This document shows, in pieces, positions 1-7,904 of a DNA stretch of 17,138 nt; position 1 is the stretch's first letter; every line of letters begins with the position of its first letter. The stretch is taken from positions 8,477 to 25,614 of the forward strand of contig DLOP01000080.1 of NCBI GenBank assembly GCA_002478505.1, written 5' to 3'. Below the pieces are notes generated by a model. The model worked only from the letters and a program-made list of their open reading frames with translations, was not told the origin of the DNA and did not search any database. This DNA is from Lachnospiraceae bacterium UBA7481 (GTDB lineage Bacteria > Bacillota > Clostridia > Lachnospirales > Lachnospiraceae). The position numbers and the translations under genes were made by a program.

Positions 1-692
1 CATAATAGCCGTTTTCCATAGAATAAGCTGCTATCCTGTCAGGTGTGAGCGTTTCATTCCTTGTCAGATAGTACAAAATCATTGACAGACAGGTGGGTCC
101 GCATCCTGCAAGCCCAATACAACTGTCTCCGCCATAAGGCTCATATCCCCATCGTGGATCCCATTGAAGCAGCAACGGAAATTCCTGCTCCTTTTCCAAT
201 TCTGTCAGACCGCCTGCCGCATATTCGTAGCCGCCCGGATAGCCCGCCACAAAATCTGCCATCTCCGGATTATTCGCCAGGGCTGTCAGCATAGCCTCCG
301 GATATTGTGAGCTGCTCCTGCTGATTGCCGCAATGTCCGGGTTCTCTTTCCCCAGTTCCTCCAGCCTTTGGAGTGTTTCTGCCCGGGTACGCTGTACCGG
401 CTTTTCCACGCTCATTAAAGCAATGCTGCTGACATAAGCTGTTTCCTCCTGCGGCGCGGCTTTCGCCGAGGTTTCAATCCTTCCGTATTGCAGCACCTCA
501 ATCCGTTTCAGCATATACCGCATTTCTTCCAGTTCTGCCTTTATATCTCTAATGTGGAACACAAGTACAGCAATAACAGCCACAATTGCAAGGAGAAGCA
601 GCCTGTTTCCCGTCTGTTCTTTTTTCTGTAACCCACCTGTTTCCCTTTCATCCCCTGATTTCTTCCATTGTTCCTCATCCTGTTTCTCCCAT
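1..692 (-). pseudogene. C39-like (Peptidase_C39_2) membrane-anchored cysteine peptidase, partial, start region frameshifted
   Basis: An open frame of 230 codons runs from 691 to the left edge, so the C-terminal part lies outside the window. Counting from its first codon it has a polar charged N-terminus, one membrane segment at about 31-47, a heptad-like charged stretch at 49-66, a linker, then QWDPRWGY (176-183) and CGPTCLSMIL (197-206). That pair is typical of C39-like peptidases, with Cys197 as the likely nucleophile; the His and Asp would be off-window. The frame has no start codon before the membrane segment and is preceded directly by TGA (694-692). An ATG at 692-690 overlaps it in another frame; removing one G from the GGG at 690-688 would give MEKQDEEQWKK in frame. 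So it is either a one-base frameshift (real or assembly error) or a truncated gene. It is visibly richer in G+C than its neighbours. No close ribosome site is seen; AGGAG lies about 20 bases upstream. Confidence 0.7.
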
Positions 693-804
693 CAGTAACT
701 AAATGATGTGTTTCTTACTCCTACTGTTTTTCTTCGCAACCACCATACGTCTAACCCGAACATAGAAGCTGATAAACCTTACCCCCTCTCATGCAACCTT
801 TTTC

Positions 805-1965
805 CTAAAGCAAATCTTTCTTTCTATTGGCATATAGCACGATCAAACTACCTGCCAATAAAATCACAGATAAAGCCAAAGATACAACAATACTCCAGCT
901 CATACAGGAGATGCTAAATCCACAAATTCGATATAATTCATTTCCTATATAAAAATGCCAGAAATTAGTCATTCTCACAGGCAAAAAATTTGCGAACCAA
1001 TGGTTTACCGGATAAAGATATACCTGGTTAAAAATCACGAGCATCACCAGAAAGATTGCTATGACAGAAGCACCAGCTAAAATATTCTTTAAAAGAATCG
1101 TAACGATTAGCGTCAGACTGACCATAAAGATCAGTACCACATACCCCCTGAACAGATTCCATAAAAATTGCTGTAGGTAGGTAATATTGTAAAGGGAAAA
1201 AAATGTCCTCACATTGCTCTGAATCGGCTGATTCGCTCCTTCAAAACCAAAAGGCAGCATTACAATGATAAAATAGACCGCCATACTGCATAAGTAAAGA
1301 ACGGTTGCCGTCAAATAAGCCGTTGCAATCCTAGCCATATCCAGCTGCCTCTTTCCGTATCTGCTGGAGCGCACCAGTTCCTCCATCAGCACCGCAGGAT
1401 CACGTCCAAACAGCGGCAATACCAGAACCGCTATAATGATAACGATCAGGAAAACAAAGTTCCCCATCTTTTCCGCCAACGCTTTCCACCCTTCGGCATA
1501 CTCCATGGATACGGCGGACAGTGACTTTGCCCTATCCATAAAATCCGCTATTTCTTCATCCGTATAACCCATTTTTGTATCCAGCACAAGATTCTCCTTA
1601 ATAAGTTCTGCCCTTATCCGGAAAAATTGACTCATTTCATCATCTGACAATTCTTCCAAGGGTTTTCTTTCATAGTTGCTGGATATCAATTCCATGATAT
1701 TGTCACCGTTCAGGTAGCCATACAGGTTTGCATCCTCTCGCAGACTTTCTATACACTCCTTATCCAGATAAAGCCCTTTGGAAGCGCCTTTCGCACTTGA
1801 CAGATTATCATTCCAAGTGACTGCAATTCCCTGTGTGTCATGCACATTATATCTATCCAAATTCCTTTGACTGTCATAAACGGAGACAACAAGGACAAAC
1901 GCCAGAAACCCCAAAAGTACTCTCCTGCTTATAATTCGCTTACACTCTAATATAGTAATTTTCAT
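805..1965 (-). CDS. ABC-2-type transporter permease with large extracytoplasmic loop (second of pair)
   Basis: A 386-residue integral membrane protein, last gene of the ABC cassette. Predicted segments by eye are at about 15-30, 169-187, 214-238, 273-292, 296-318 and 353-379. The stretch between the first two, about 135 residues, is hydrophilic and probably extracytoplasmic. The cytoplasmic stretch just before segment 3 carries SSRYGKRQLDMAR, which matches SSKYGRKKNLNAR at the same place in the upstream permease, so the two are paralogues and may form a heterodimer on the shared ATPase. The start at 1965 follows a GGTGGTG ribosome site and lies 13 bases after the stop of the upstream permease, so the two are cotranscribed. 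The topology is that of ABC-2 permeases of peptide or antibiotic export and immunity systems; the substrate is not visible. I see no clear terminator in the 112 bases downstream. Confidence 0.85.
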   Translation of the reverse strand: MKITILECKRIISRRVLLGFLAFVLVVSVYDSQRNLDRYNVHDTQGIAVTWNDNLSSAKGASKGLYLDKECIESLREDANLYGYLNGDNIMELISSNYERKPLEELSDDEMSQFFRIRAELIKENLVLDTKMGYTDEEIADFMDRAKSLSAVSMEYAEGWKALAEKMGNFVFLIVIIIAVLVLPLFGRDPAVLMEELVRSSRYGKRQLDMARIATAYLTATVLYLCSMAVYFIIVMLPFGFEGANQPIQSNVRTFFSLYNITYLQQFLWNLFRGYVVLIFMVSLTLIVTILLKNILAGASVIAIFLVMLVIFNQVYLYPVNHWFANFLPVRMTNFWHFYIGNELYRICGFSISCMSWSIVVSLALSVILLAGSLIVLYANRKKDLL

Positions 1966-1978
1966 TACATCACCACCG

Positions 1979-3202
1979 TCAGTTTATATGATATTTTTTA
2001 TAAGATAGCCTTATAATTATATATAATAGTGACACATATAGCACCGCCACAGCAAAGATAACAATAAACCACGGCACTGCTGTATTGCCTATGAACATAT
2101 ACATTTCGATCAGGTAATCTTTCTCAAAATTAATAGGGCTGATAAATATAAATTTACCTATAGTGCCGAACATATTTTCCGTCTGTGTAATCACATATAC
2201 TGCTATGATGGAAAATGCAGCTGCTAATTTCATGTTTTTCGTTTTCATGGAAACCAGCATAACTATATTCCCGACGACAAGGGTCCCAAGCATACCACCA
2301 GCAAACATAATAAGCAGTCCGGTTCCGAATGTCATATTGTATAGACAGGTAAACCACATCATTTGAGCTGACATATTCCAGCCAGCCAAAGTACCGATCA
2401 ATCCATTCACAACCAACTGAGTCCCAAGATAGATCAAATACACACTCGCTATAAACAAATTTCCGGCGATCCATCGTGCATTCAAATTCTTCTTCCTTCC
2501 ATATTTGGATGAAAGAGTAAGTTCCGTGACACCGCCGGAATTATCTTTTGAATATAAACCTGCCAGCCCGAATGCCAGTACAAAAAACACCAGTCTGTAA
2601 TCCATAATATACCATGCTCTGAGATTTGCCAGTCCTTGATAATATCCGGTCGAAAAAGGCGTTTTTAAATCATCAACCTTCTTATTCAGAACAAGGAGCT
2701 GTTCATCTGTATACATATTTGAATATATATTGCCGTCTGCTAAATGTTCTTTTACTGTTTCCTTATAGGTTGTATAAAACTTATCCTCTGTCTCCAGGAA
2801 ATCGTAATCCAAGCCAACCTTGTTATTTCCATTTGACATATAAGATCCAAAATAAGCGTAATTGATAAAGTAATTGGGAACCATATACTTTGTCATGCCA
2901 GCGGTTCCTAAAAACCCTTTATGTTCTGCCATATACGCTTTATCGAAACTGCTATTATAACTGGTTATCAAGTTCTGTATATACTCCCCGTCCATGACTC
3001 CTTCCAGTTCTTTCGCTGCTTCTCGTAGTGCCCTGTAAGATGCCAATCCCTCCACAATTTCTCCACGGCTATCTATTGACCGATACTGAAGGCTCAGATA
3101 TATGAACAAATGCACCAAAACAACAACGCACATGGCAATGACCGCAACGCAAGCTATTTTATTCCATAGCTTTCGATATTCCATCCATATTTGTTTTTTC
3201 AT
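1979..3202 (-). CDS. ABC-2-type transporter permease with large extracytoplasmic loop (first of pair)
   Basis: A 407-residue membrane protein. I chose the ATG at 3202 because GGGAGAG lies a few bases upstream and the protein then begins MKKQIWMEYRKLWNK, a normal short cytoplasmic N-terminus. An in-frame extension to 3292 would overlap the lipoprotein gene and destroy that ribosome site. Segments are at about 16-38, 203-217, 245-268, 291-317, 325-340 and 376-397. A polar loop of about 160 residues separates the first two. SSKYGRKKNLNAR (about 231-243) matches the downstream permease, so the pair is paralogous. It follows the lipoprotein gene by 22 bases and precedes the second permease by 13, in one operon with the ABC ATPase. 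Role inferred: membrane half of an exporter or lipid/peptide detoxification pump. Confidence 0.85.
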   Translation of the reverse strand: MKKQIWMEYRKLWNKIACVAVIAMCVVVLVHLFIYLSLQYRSIDSRGEIVEGLASYRALREAAKELEGVMDGEYIQNLITSYNSSFDKAYMAEHKGFLGTAGMTKYMVPNYFINYAYFGSYMSNGNNKVGLDYDFLETEDKFYTTYKETVKEHLADGNIYSNMYTDEQLLVLNKKVDDLKTPFSTGYYQGLANLRAWYIMDYRLVFFVLAFGLAGLYSKDNSGGVTELTLSSKYGRKKNLNARWIAGNLFIASVYLIYLGTQLVVNGLIGTLAGWNMSAQMMWFTCLYNMTFGTGLLIMFAGGMLGTLVVGNIVMLVSMKTKNMKLAAAFSIIAVYVITQTENMFGTIGKFIFISPINFEKDYLIEMYMFIGNTAVPWFIVIFAVAVLYVSLLYIIIRLSYKKYHIN

Positions 3203-3224
3203 TTTATCACTCTCTCCCATCGCA

Positions 3225-3893
3225 CTATTCCGTTTTGTAGTTGCTACCATGATACAGAACTTCCCAGTCAGAACCTTTTCCTTCCCTGACAAGAATCAGG
3301 TACTGCCAGTTTCCATTATCGTTATATTCACAGAGGAATATATTATCCGCATCATATCCGTTCGCAACTCCTTTATCTTCATCTTCATAGATAGCTGTCA
3401 TTCTTGGATCGATGCATGACCATGCATCGCTTTCCAAATTCAGCGTACCTTTAATATAAGCACTCGCTGCTTTAAATGCCTCATTCAATTCTCTGGAATC
3501 AAATCCGGACATGTAACTGATGTCACCAACACCGTAATTATAGTTCTCCTCATTCGGAGATTGCACCAGCATATAATTTCCAATAGAAGAAATCCCTTTT
3601 TCTCTCTCAGCCCGAAAAGCAGCCAGTTCATCCTCGATAGCCTCTACAGTCTGGAACTGTGACTGGCTGTTTTCTTCCATCTGCTCGTCCTCGACATCCG
3701 TCTGACTCTCCTGCTCATCTTCGGCATCCACTTGGCTCCCCTGCACTCCTGTATTAAGTCCAACATCTTCCATATTCATAGAAATAATGCTATTTGATCC
3801 CTCATCTGCTTTATTGTCACCTGAACCACATCCTGTCATAAACGCCAAAACAAGCATTCCTGCCGCCATAAACTTTATATGATTTTTTCTCAT
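3225..3893 (-). CDS. Lipoprotein of the ABC cassette (paralogue of the 4831-5505 gene)
   Basis: A 222-residue predicted lipoprotein. The start at 3893 is chosen for the AAAAGGAGTGGAG ribosome site and the short basic N-terminus; a longer form to 3926 would run into the ATPase gene. A signal peptide ends in the lipobox MTGC, with Cys22 as the lipid anchor, so it should sit on the outer face of the membrane. Next is an acidic, low-complexity linker rich in Asp, Glu, Gln and Ser (about 24-90), with a near-repeat around ESQTDVEDEQ. The C-terminal domain of about 125 residues carries CIDPRM, DKGVANGYD and WQYLILVREGKGS, almost identical in order and spacing to the paralogue upstream. I do not recognise the domain. 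It starts one base after the ATPase stop, so it is translated with it. It may be a substrate-binding or immunity-type accessory, which is inference. Confidence 0.85.
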   Translation of the reverse strand: MRKNHIKFMAAGMLVLAFMTGCGSGDNKADEGSNSIISMNMEDVGLNTGVQGSQVDAEDEQESQTDVEDEQMEENSQSQFQTVEAIEDELAAFRAEREKGISSIGNYMLVQSPNEENYNYGVGDISYMSGFDSRELNEAFKAASAYIKGTLNLESDAWSCIDPRMTAIYEDEDKGVANGYDADNIFLCEYNDNGNWQYLILVREGKGSDWEVLYHGSNYKTE

Positions 3894-3894
3894 A

Positions 3895-4782
3895 TCACTC
3901 CACTCCTTTTTGTTTTTCATTAACATATATATAGTAATCTTCCAAAGTAGGCACTACAGACCTACACTCAATATTTGGAATTTGATCTCCCACAAAACGA
4001 ATCTGGACATCCTTCCCTATTTGTTTGATATGAATGACTGCCCGCTCTGCGCTTACAGTATTCACCATATCCTGCCCGACGGTTGCCTCCCACACCTTGC
4101 CAGCCACTCCTTCTACCAATTGGTCGATATCGCCGGTCTTATTAATCTCCCCTTTCCTAATTACGACCAACTGATTTGCAATAGCTTCTATATCCGACAC
4201 GATATGTGTTGATAGCAGGATTATTTTTTCTTTTGCCATGTTGCTTAGTATATTTGAGAACCTTATCCGCTCTTTGGGATCAAGCCCTGCCGTTGGCTCA
4301 TCCAATATCAGGATTTCAGGATCATTCAGTATCGCCTGTGCTATACCGATCCTTCTTTTCATACCTCCTGAAAAAGTCCTCACTTTCTTGCTTGCAACAT
4401 CAGACAGATTGACAAATTCCAGCACTTCCGGTATCTTAGCTTTCAATTTGTCTTCAGGGATTCCTTTCAGTGTGCCCATATAAGACAGAAAATCTGTTGC
4501 CGTAAAACCGGGATATACGCTGTAATCCTGCGGCATATATCCAACCAGATTACGGTAATCCTCGTCCATCTCAGTAATGTTTTTCCCTCTGTACAGAACG
4601 TTGCCGCTGGTGGGAAAATCTACCGTGGTGAGAATCCTCATGAGTGTGCTTTTCCCTGCGCCATTTTCGCCTAAAAGTCCATATACTCCTTGTTCCAGCT
4701 TAAAGTTTACATCCTTTAGCGCTTCTTTTTTCCGGTAGGACTTGCATAGATGCTCTACCTGCAATTCCATCCTTGACTCCAT
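3895..4782 (-). CDS. ABC transporter ATP-binding protein
   Basis: A 295-residue nucleotide-binding subunit with every core motif: Walker A GENGAGKST (38-46), Q-loop Gln85 in MPQDYS, signature FSGGMKRR (137-144), Walker B ILILDEP (157-163) with catalytic Glu162, D-loop TAGLD and switch His193 in STHIVSD. About 80 residues follow as a C-terminal extension, common in CcmA-type ATPases that drive ABC-2 permeases. The start at 4782 has GGAGG seven bases upstream; a second ATG at 4770 lacks such a site. It lies between two paralogous lipoprotein genes and upstream of two permeases, so it very probably energises them from the cytoplasmic side. The final codons carry the ribosome site of the next gene. 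The first ten codons closely match a relic ORF at 5576-5502. Confidence 0.95.
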   Translation of the reverse strand: MESRMELQVEHLCKSYRKKEALKDVNFKLEQGVYGLLGENGAGKSTLMRILTTVDFPTSGNVLYRGKNITEMDEDYRNLVGYMPQDYSVYPGFTATDFLSYMGTLKGIPEDKLKAKIPEVLEFVNLSDVASKKVRTFSGGMKRRIGIAQAILNDPEILILDEPTAGLDPKERIRFSNILSNMAKEKIILLSTHIVSDIEAIANQLVVIRKGEINKTGDIDQLVEGVAGKVWEATVGQDMVNTVSAERAVIHIKQIGKDVQIRFVGDQIPNIECRSVVPTLEDYYIYVNEKQKGVE

Positions 4783-4830
4783 TTCTTTACCTCCACATTT
4801 TATTTTCCATCAAAAACACTTCCGGTTTTT

Positions 4831-5505
4831 CTATTCCTTATAGCTGCTTCCATTATGAATCACGCTCCATGCGCTGCCCTTACCGTCACGGACAAGAATT
4901 AGATACTGCCATATACCATCTCCATTACAATATTCACAGACAAAAATATTACTGCTGTCATATCCTGATGCAACGCCTTTATCCTCCTCATCATAAATCG
5001 CCAGCATTCTCGGATCGATACACATATAAGTCACCATCTTTGTACTTGGTTTTATCCCAAGTGTATCTGTCACATAAATTCGTGCAGCTGCATAGGCTTC
5101 CGTAATTTCCCGTGTATCAAACCGACTTGCATAAAATGATCCTGACATATCAAAGGAATAATTATCCTCATCTGGTGAACCGCCTTCCACCAGGCCGTTA
5201 GTCTCCCGGATCATATCCTCCCGCTCCTGACGATAATTTTCCAGTTCCTTCTCCAGCTCCACATCTGTTTGTTCACCCACAGCGCCATCATTATTCTCAG
5301 AAGCTGAGGGCTGCACCTGAGCTTCCTCCTGAATCCATGTATCAGAGACATCTGCATCCTCCTTATTTTCATTTTCATCCCTTATAACAGATGATTCTAT
5401 CTGTATCGGAGTATTCGGTTCATTTCCACTTTCATTCGTACATCCTGCCATCCCCATAAACATTGCACATATCACCATTGCCGTAAAAATTTTCTTATCC
5501 CTCAT
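4831..5505 (-). CDS. Lipoprotein of the ABC cassette (upstream paralogue)
   Basis: A 224-residue predicted lipoprotein with signal peptide and lipobox GMAGC, Cys22 being the lipidated residue. An acidic Asn/Glu/Asp-rich linker (about 23-95) leads to a C-terminal domain with CIDPRM, DKGVASGYD, FVCEY and WQYLILVRDGKGS. The same motifs occur in the same order in the lipoprotein at 3225-3893, so the two are paralogues on either side of the ATPase gene. The start codon at 5505 overlaps the TGA of a 24-codon leader ORF as ATGA and is preceded by AGAGGAACAGGAAG. It is first in the ABC cassette after the terminator at 5608-5650. Domain family not recognised. Surface-exposed accessory to the transporter is the simplest reading. 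Confidence 0.85.
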   Translation of the reverse strand: MRDKKIFTAMVICAMFMGMAGCTNESGNEPNTPIQIESSVIRDENENKEDADVSDTWIQEEAQVQPSASENNDGAVGEQTDVELEKELENYRQEREDMIRETNGLVEGGSPDEDNYSFDMSGSFYASRFDTREITEAYAAARIYVTDTLGIKPSTKMVTYMCIDPRMLAIYDEEDKGVASGYDSSNIFVCEYCNGDGIWQYLILVRDGKGSAWSVIHNGSSYKE

Positions 5506-5576
5506 CTTCCTGTTCCTCTCTTTCTATTATGAATTGTCTTCCATGATTCCACCTGCAATTCCATATCTGATTCCAT
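5502..5576 (-). pseudogene. 24-codon relic ORF matching the start of the ABC ATPase gene
   Basis: A small ORF starts at 5576 behind GGGAGGAA and ends in a TGA that overlaps the lipoprotein ATG as ATGA. It begins MESDMELQVE, while the ATPase at 4782 begins MESRMELQVE; at DNA level 24 of the first 30 bases agree. Both are followed in the same order by a paralogous lipoprotein gene. The tail of the ORF (NRKRGTGR) occupies the place of the ATPase tail NEKQKGVE. The likely history is tandem duplication of an ATPase-lipoprotein pair followed by in-frame deletion of most of one ATPase. It may now serve only to carry ribosomes to the lipoprotein start by coupling; that is inference. Confidence 0.6.
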
Positions 5577-5607
5577 TTCCTCCCGTTTCCGATTTATTTC
5601 CTGCCCA

Positions 5608-5650
5608 TAAAAAACACCCGGACAGGATATATACTATCCTATACGAGTGT
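5608..5650 (-). terminator. Rho-independent terminator between the sensor operon and the ABC cassette
   Basis: On the minus strand two 15-base arms (5650-5636 and 5628-5614) pair with one mismatch and two G-U pairs around a 7-base loop, followed by a run of T (complement of the A run at 5609-5613). It lies about 45 bases after the stop of the membrane-anchored protein gene. Only about 30 bases separate it from the start of the relic ORF, so a separate promoter for the ABC cassette would have to overlap the hairpin, or some transcripts read through. Confidence 0.85.
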
Positions 5651-5695
5651 TGTGTTATTTTTTCGTTATTGATGTGTTATAGTTGTAAATTATTT

Positions 5696-6517
5696 CTAAT
5701 CTGCCAATATTTCATAGGAAACTATCACATACCTGTCATGTAACAGTCCGTTGCTGGTATACTCAACCATTGAGTTGTCCTCAATAGTCACGTTTTGATA
5801 TTTAAGCTGCGCGTACAGCAGGTTGTCTTCCAACATAAGGACTGCCTGCATCCCTTCTTCATTTACCGATATCGTGTCCTCCGCTGCCTGCAGTCCTGCC
5901 ATTTCTACAAACTGCCTTAACTTTTCATAAGGCAGTTCCTGCGGAAGATTATCATATATAGTGATTCTCGCACTCCATACCCTGCCTGTAACCGCATTCA
6001 GGCACAAAACTGCATCCAGATATGAGCCGGAAAAATGTACCGTCCAAAAACTGTAATAAGGCTCCAAAGGAGCACTTAAAGCATCCTTTTGCATCCCAAC
6101 ACTCAGCGTTGCTCTTACAAAATTCAATTCCGTATCTGTTCCATACACTTCTTCTTTCATTCCTATCAACTTAAGCCATTCCTCACCCTCCCGAACCGCT
6201 TCCATCATAGAAATCTGCCCTTCCACCGGATTATGCAGTATCTCCCCCTGACGATTATTCCATCTTTCTACAACATCCTTCACCTGCATCGTTGTAAGAG
6301 AATATCTTTCTTCGTCCGTATTCTTATCTGTCTCATCTGTCCCATCTGCCCTTCCTTGCCACGCGCGAACCGGTGATTCTATTACCGCTATTCCACTTTC
6401 TGATAAAAGCTGGTTTTCTCTTATCTGTAGTATGATATTCATACCCACCATACTGCCAAAGATAAAAACCAATGCAAGTAATATAGTGAGGAACATATAT
6501 TTATATGTTTTCTTCAT
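5696..6517 (-). CDS. Membrane-anchored extracytoplasmic protein cotranscribed with the sensor kinase
   Basis: A 273-residue protein with one N-terminal membrane segment (about 8-31) after a short basic start and a large domain outside the membrane. The start at 6517 is chosen because it lies inside the last codons of the kinase gene, with GGGAGG eight bases upstream; an in-frame extension to 6547 has no such support. The overlap of 17 bases with the kinase indicates translational coupling. I do not recognise the domain; there is a stretch AVTGRVWSARI that resembles the beta-hairpin seen in PepSY-like folds, but this is a weak guess. By position it could be an accessory regulator of the kinase or a stress-responsive envelope protein. 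It is the last gene before the terminator at 5608-5650. Confidence 0.8.
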   Translation of the reverse strand: MKKTYKYMFLTILLALVFIFGSMVGMNIILQIRENQLLSESGIAVIESPVRAWQGRADGTDETDKNTDEERYSLTTMQVKDVVERWNNRQGEILHNPVEGQISMMEAVREGEEWLKLIGMKEEVYGTDTELNFVRATLSVGMQKDALSAPLEPYYSFWTVHFSGSYLDAVLCLNAVTGRVWSARITIYDNLPQELPYEKLRQFVEMAGLQAAEDTISVNEEGMQAVLMLEDNLLYAQLKYQNVTIEDNSMVEYTSNGLLHDRYVIVSYEILAD

Positions 6518-7904
6518 CCATGCCACCTCCCTGCAGACGGAATGCAATACTAACTACCGTTCCCGTCTTCCCATCGCTTTCTATCTTCATATCTGCGCTG
6601 TGTATCTTTACAATTTTTGATACCAGCGCCATCCCCAGTCCTGCCCCATGTTGTTTCCTGGAACGGGACTTGTCCACCATATAAAATGCCTCCGTTATCC
6701 GTCCCAGCTCTTTTGGCGGAATCCCTTTTCCGTTATCTATAATCCTGATCTTATAGGTATTCCTCTCCTGCTTCCCGTCAATCCATACATCCTTGCAGTT
6801 TGCCTTGACTGCGTTGTCAACAAGGTTCAAAATCATAGTCTTAAAAAGGTCATAGTCCACTTCTATAATGCTATCATCCATATTCATATGCAGCGTTGTT
6901 CCACACTTCCTGCATACAGGTTCTATACCCTGCTCAAGATTTTCAAACATTTCTTTTACAGACATCTTTTCTAAAAGAAATTCCTGTTTATCCAGCACAA
7001 ACAGGTCCATCAGCTTTAATGACAGGGACTCCAGCCTCATGCCCTCACTTAAAATATACTCAGCTGCACTCTTTACTTCTTCCTTTGTCAACTCCCGGCG
7101 GTACAGCATATCTGCGTATCCGATCACTGACGTCAATGGGGTTTTCAACTCATGTGCAAAGTTTGCAGCAAAATCTTCCTTCTGCTTTGCCACATCGGAT
7201 AACTCCGCGATTTTTTCCTCCACCTGTTGTGCCATCTGGTTAAAGTCGGATGCCAGCTCACTAATCTCATCCTTACCCTCCGTGCTGATTCTCTCAGAAT
7301 AATTTCCCTGCGCAATCCTCCTTGCCGCTTTTCCCACCTTCTTAATTGAGCCAGTCAGTACCTTTGTAAGCAGGAAAATCACAGGAAAACTTATACACAG
7401 AATGGCTACATATATTTTTTGGAAATATTTGATCATGCTTTTCTGGGTATTTACCACGGAACTGATGTCCGTCTCCGTAACCAGACAGACTTTTATATCT
7501 CCCTGCGTTATGCAGTCATATACAAAGATATAGCTTTCCTCTCCTTCCCGGAATATCTGGAAAGCTATCTGAACATCATCCTCTCCGTCAAACCCCAAAA
7601 ATTCAGGCTGCGCACCTATATTTGAAAAAATGCACACCCCGTCCTCGTCAAAAATGGTAACAGGAACAGTAAATTTTCCTGCCATATTGGGGAGGCTGTC
7701 TGCACCGCCTTCAAACAATTCCGGTTCCATATACAGGATTGACTGTAAGATATACTTGTTTTGCTGAAATTCCTGAAAGGCATATTTTTTCTCTTGTCCT
7801 ATTGCATTCCCATAGGCATAATTTATCAGCATAAACCCTGCAACCTGAAATGCAATCCCAAAGAGCAGTACAAAACAAAGAAATATTTTATAGAATAATT
7901 TCAT
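6501..7904 (-). CDS. HAMP-containing sensor histidine kinase (HisKA/HATPase_c)
   Basis: A 467-residue membrane sensor kinase. Two membrane segments (about 6-30 and 164-186) enclose an extracytoplasmic sensor region of about 130 residues. Next come a HAMP linker (about 187-240), a HisKA domain with phosphoacceptor His251 in NFAHELKTPLTS, and the ATPase domain with N-box Asn364 in LVDNAVKAN, G1 box DNGKGI (390-395) and G2 box GAGLG (420-424). All catalytic motifs are intact. The start at 7904 overlaps the stop of the response regulator as ATGA, with GGAGG upstream. Its end overlaps the next gene. It should phosphorylate the OmpR-type regulator encoded just upstream. The signal is unknown; the nearby ABC cassette suggests an envelope or peptide signal. 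Confidence 0.95.
   Translation of the reverse strand: MKLFYKIFLCFVLLFGIAFQVAGFMLINYAYGNAIGQEKKYAFQEFQQNKYILQSILYMEPELFEGGADSLPNMAGKFTVPVTIFDEDGVCIFSNIGAQPEFLGFDGEDDVQIAFQIFREGEESYIFVYDCITQGDIKVCLVTETDISSVVNTQKSMIKYFQKIYVAILCISFPVIFLLTKVLTGSIKKVGKAARRIAQGNYSERISTEGKDEISELASDFNQMAQQVEEKIAELSDVAKQKEDFAANFAHELKTPLTSVIGYADMLYRRELTKEEVKSAAEYILSEGMRLESLSLKLMDLFVLDKQEFLLEKMSVKEMFENLEQGIEPVCRKCGTTLHMNMDDSIIEVDYDLFKTMILNLVDNAVKANCKDVWIDGKQERNTYKIRIIDNGKGIPPKELGRITEAFYMVDKSRSRKQHGAGLGMALVSKIVKIHSADMKIESDGKTGTVVSIAFRLQGGGMDEENI

Noticed and set aside
2154..2474. Minus-strand ORF of 106 codons in another frame of the first permease
   Set aside because: It is fully inside a permease gene with clear membrane segments; Trp/Tyr/Cys-rich composition is typical of an out-of-frame read.
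3203..3292. N-terminal extension of the first permease
   Set aside because: It overlaps the lipoprotein gene end and would place the start upstream of a good ribosome site that fits the ATG at 3202.
6868..7302. Plus-strand ORF of 144 codons opposite the sensor kinase
   Set aside because: It lies opposite the HAMP/HisKA coding region, has Ser/Phe-rich shadow composition and no ribosome site.
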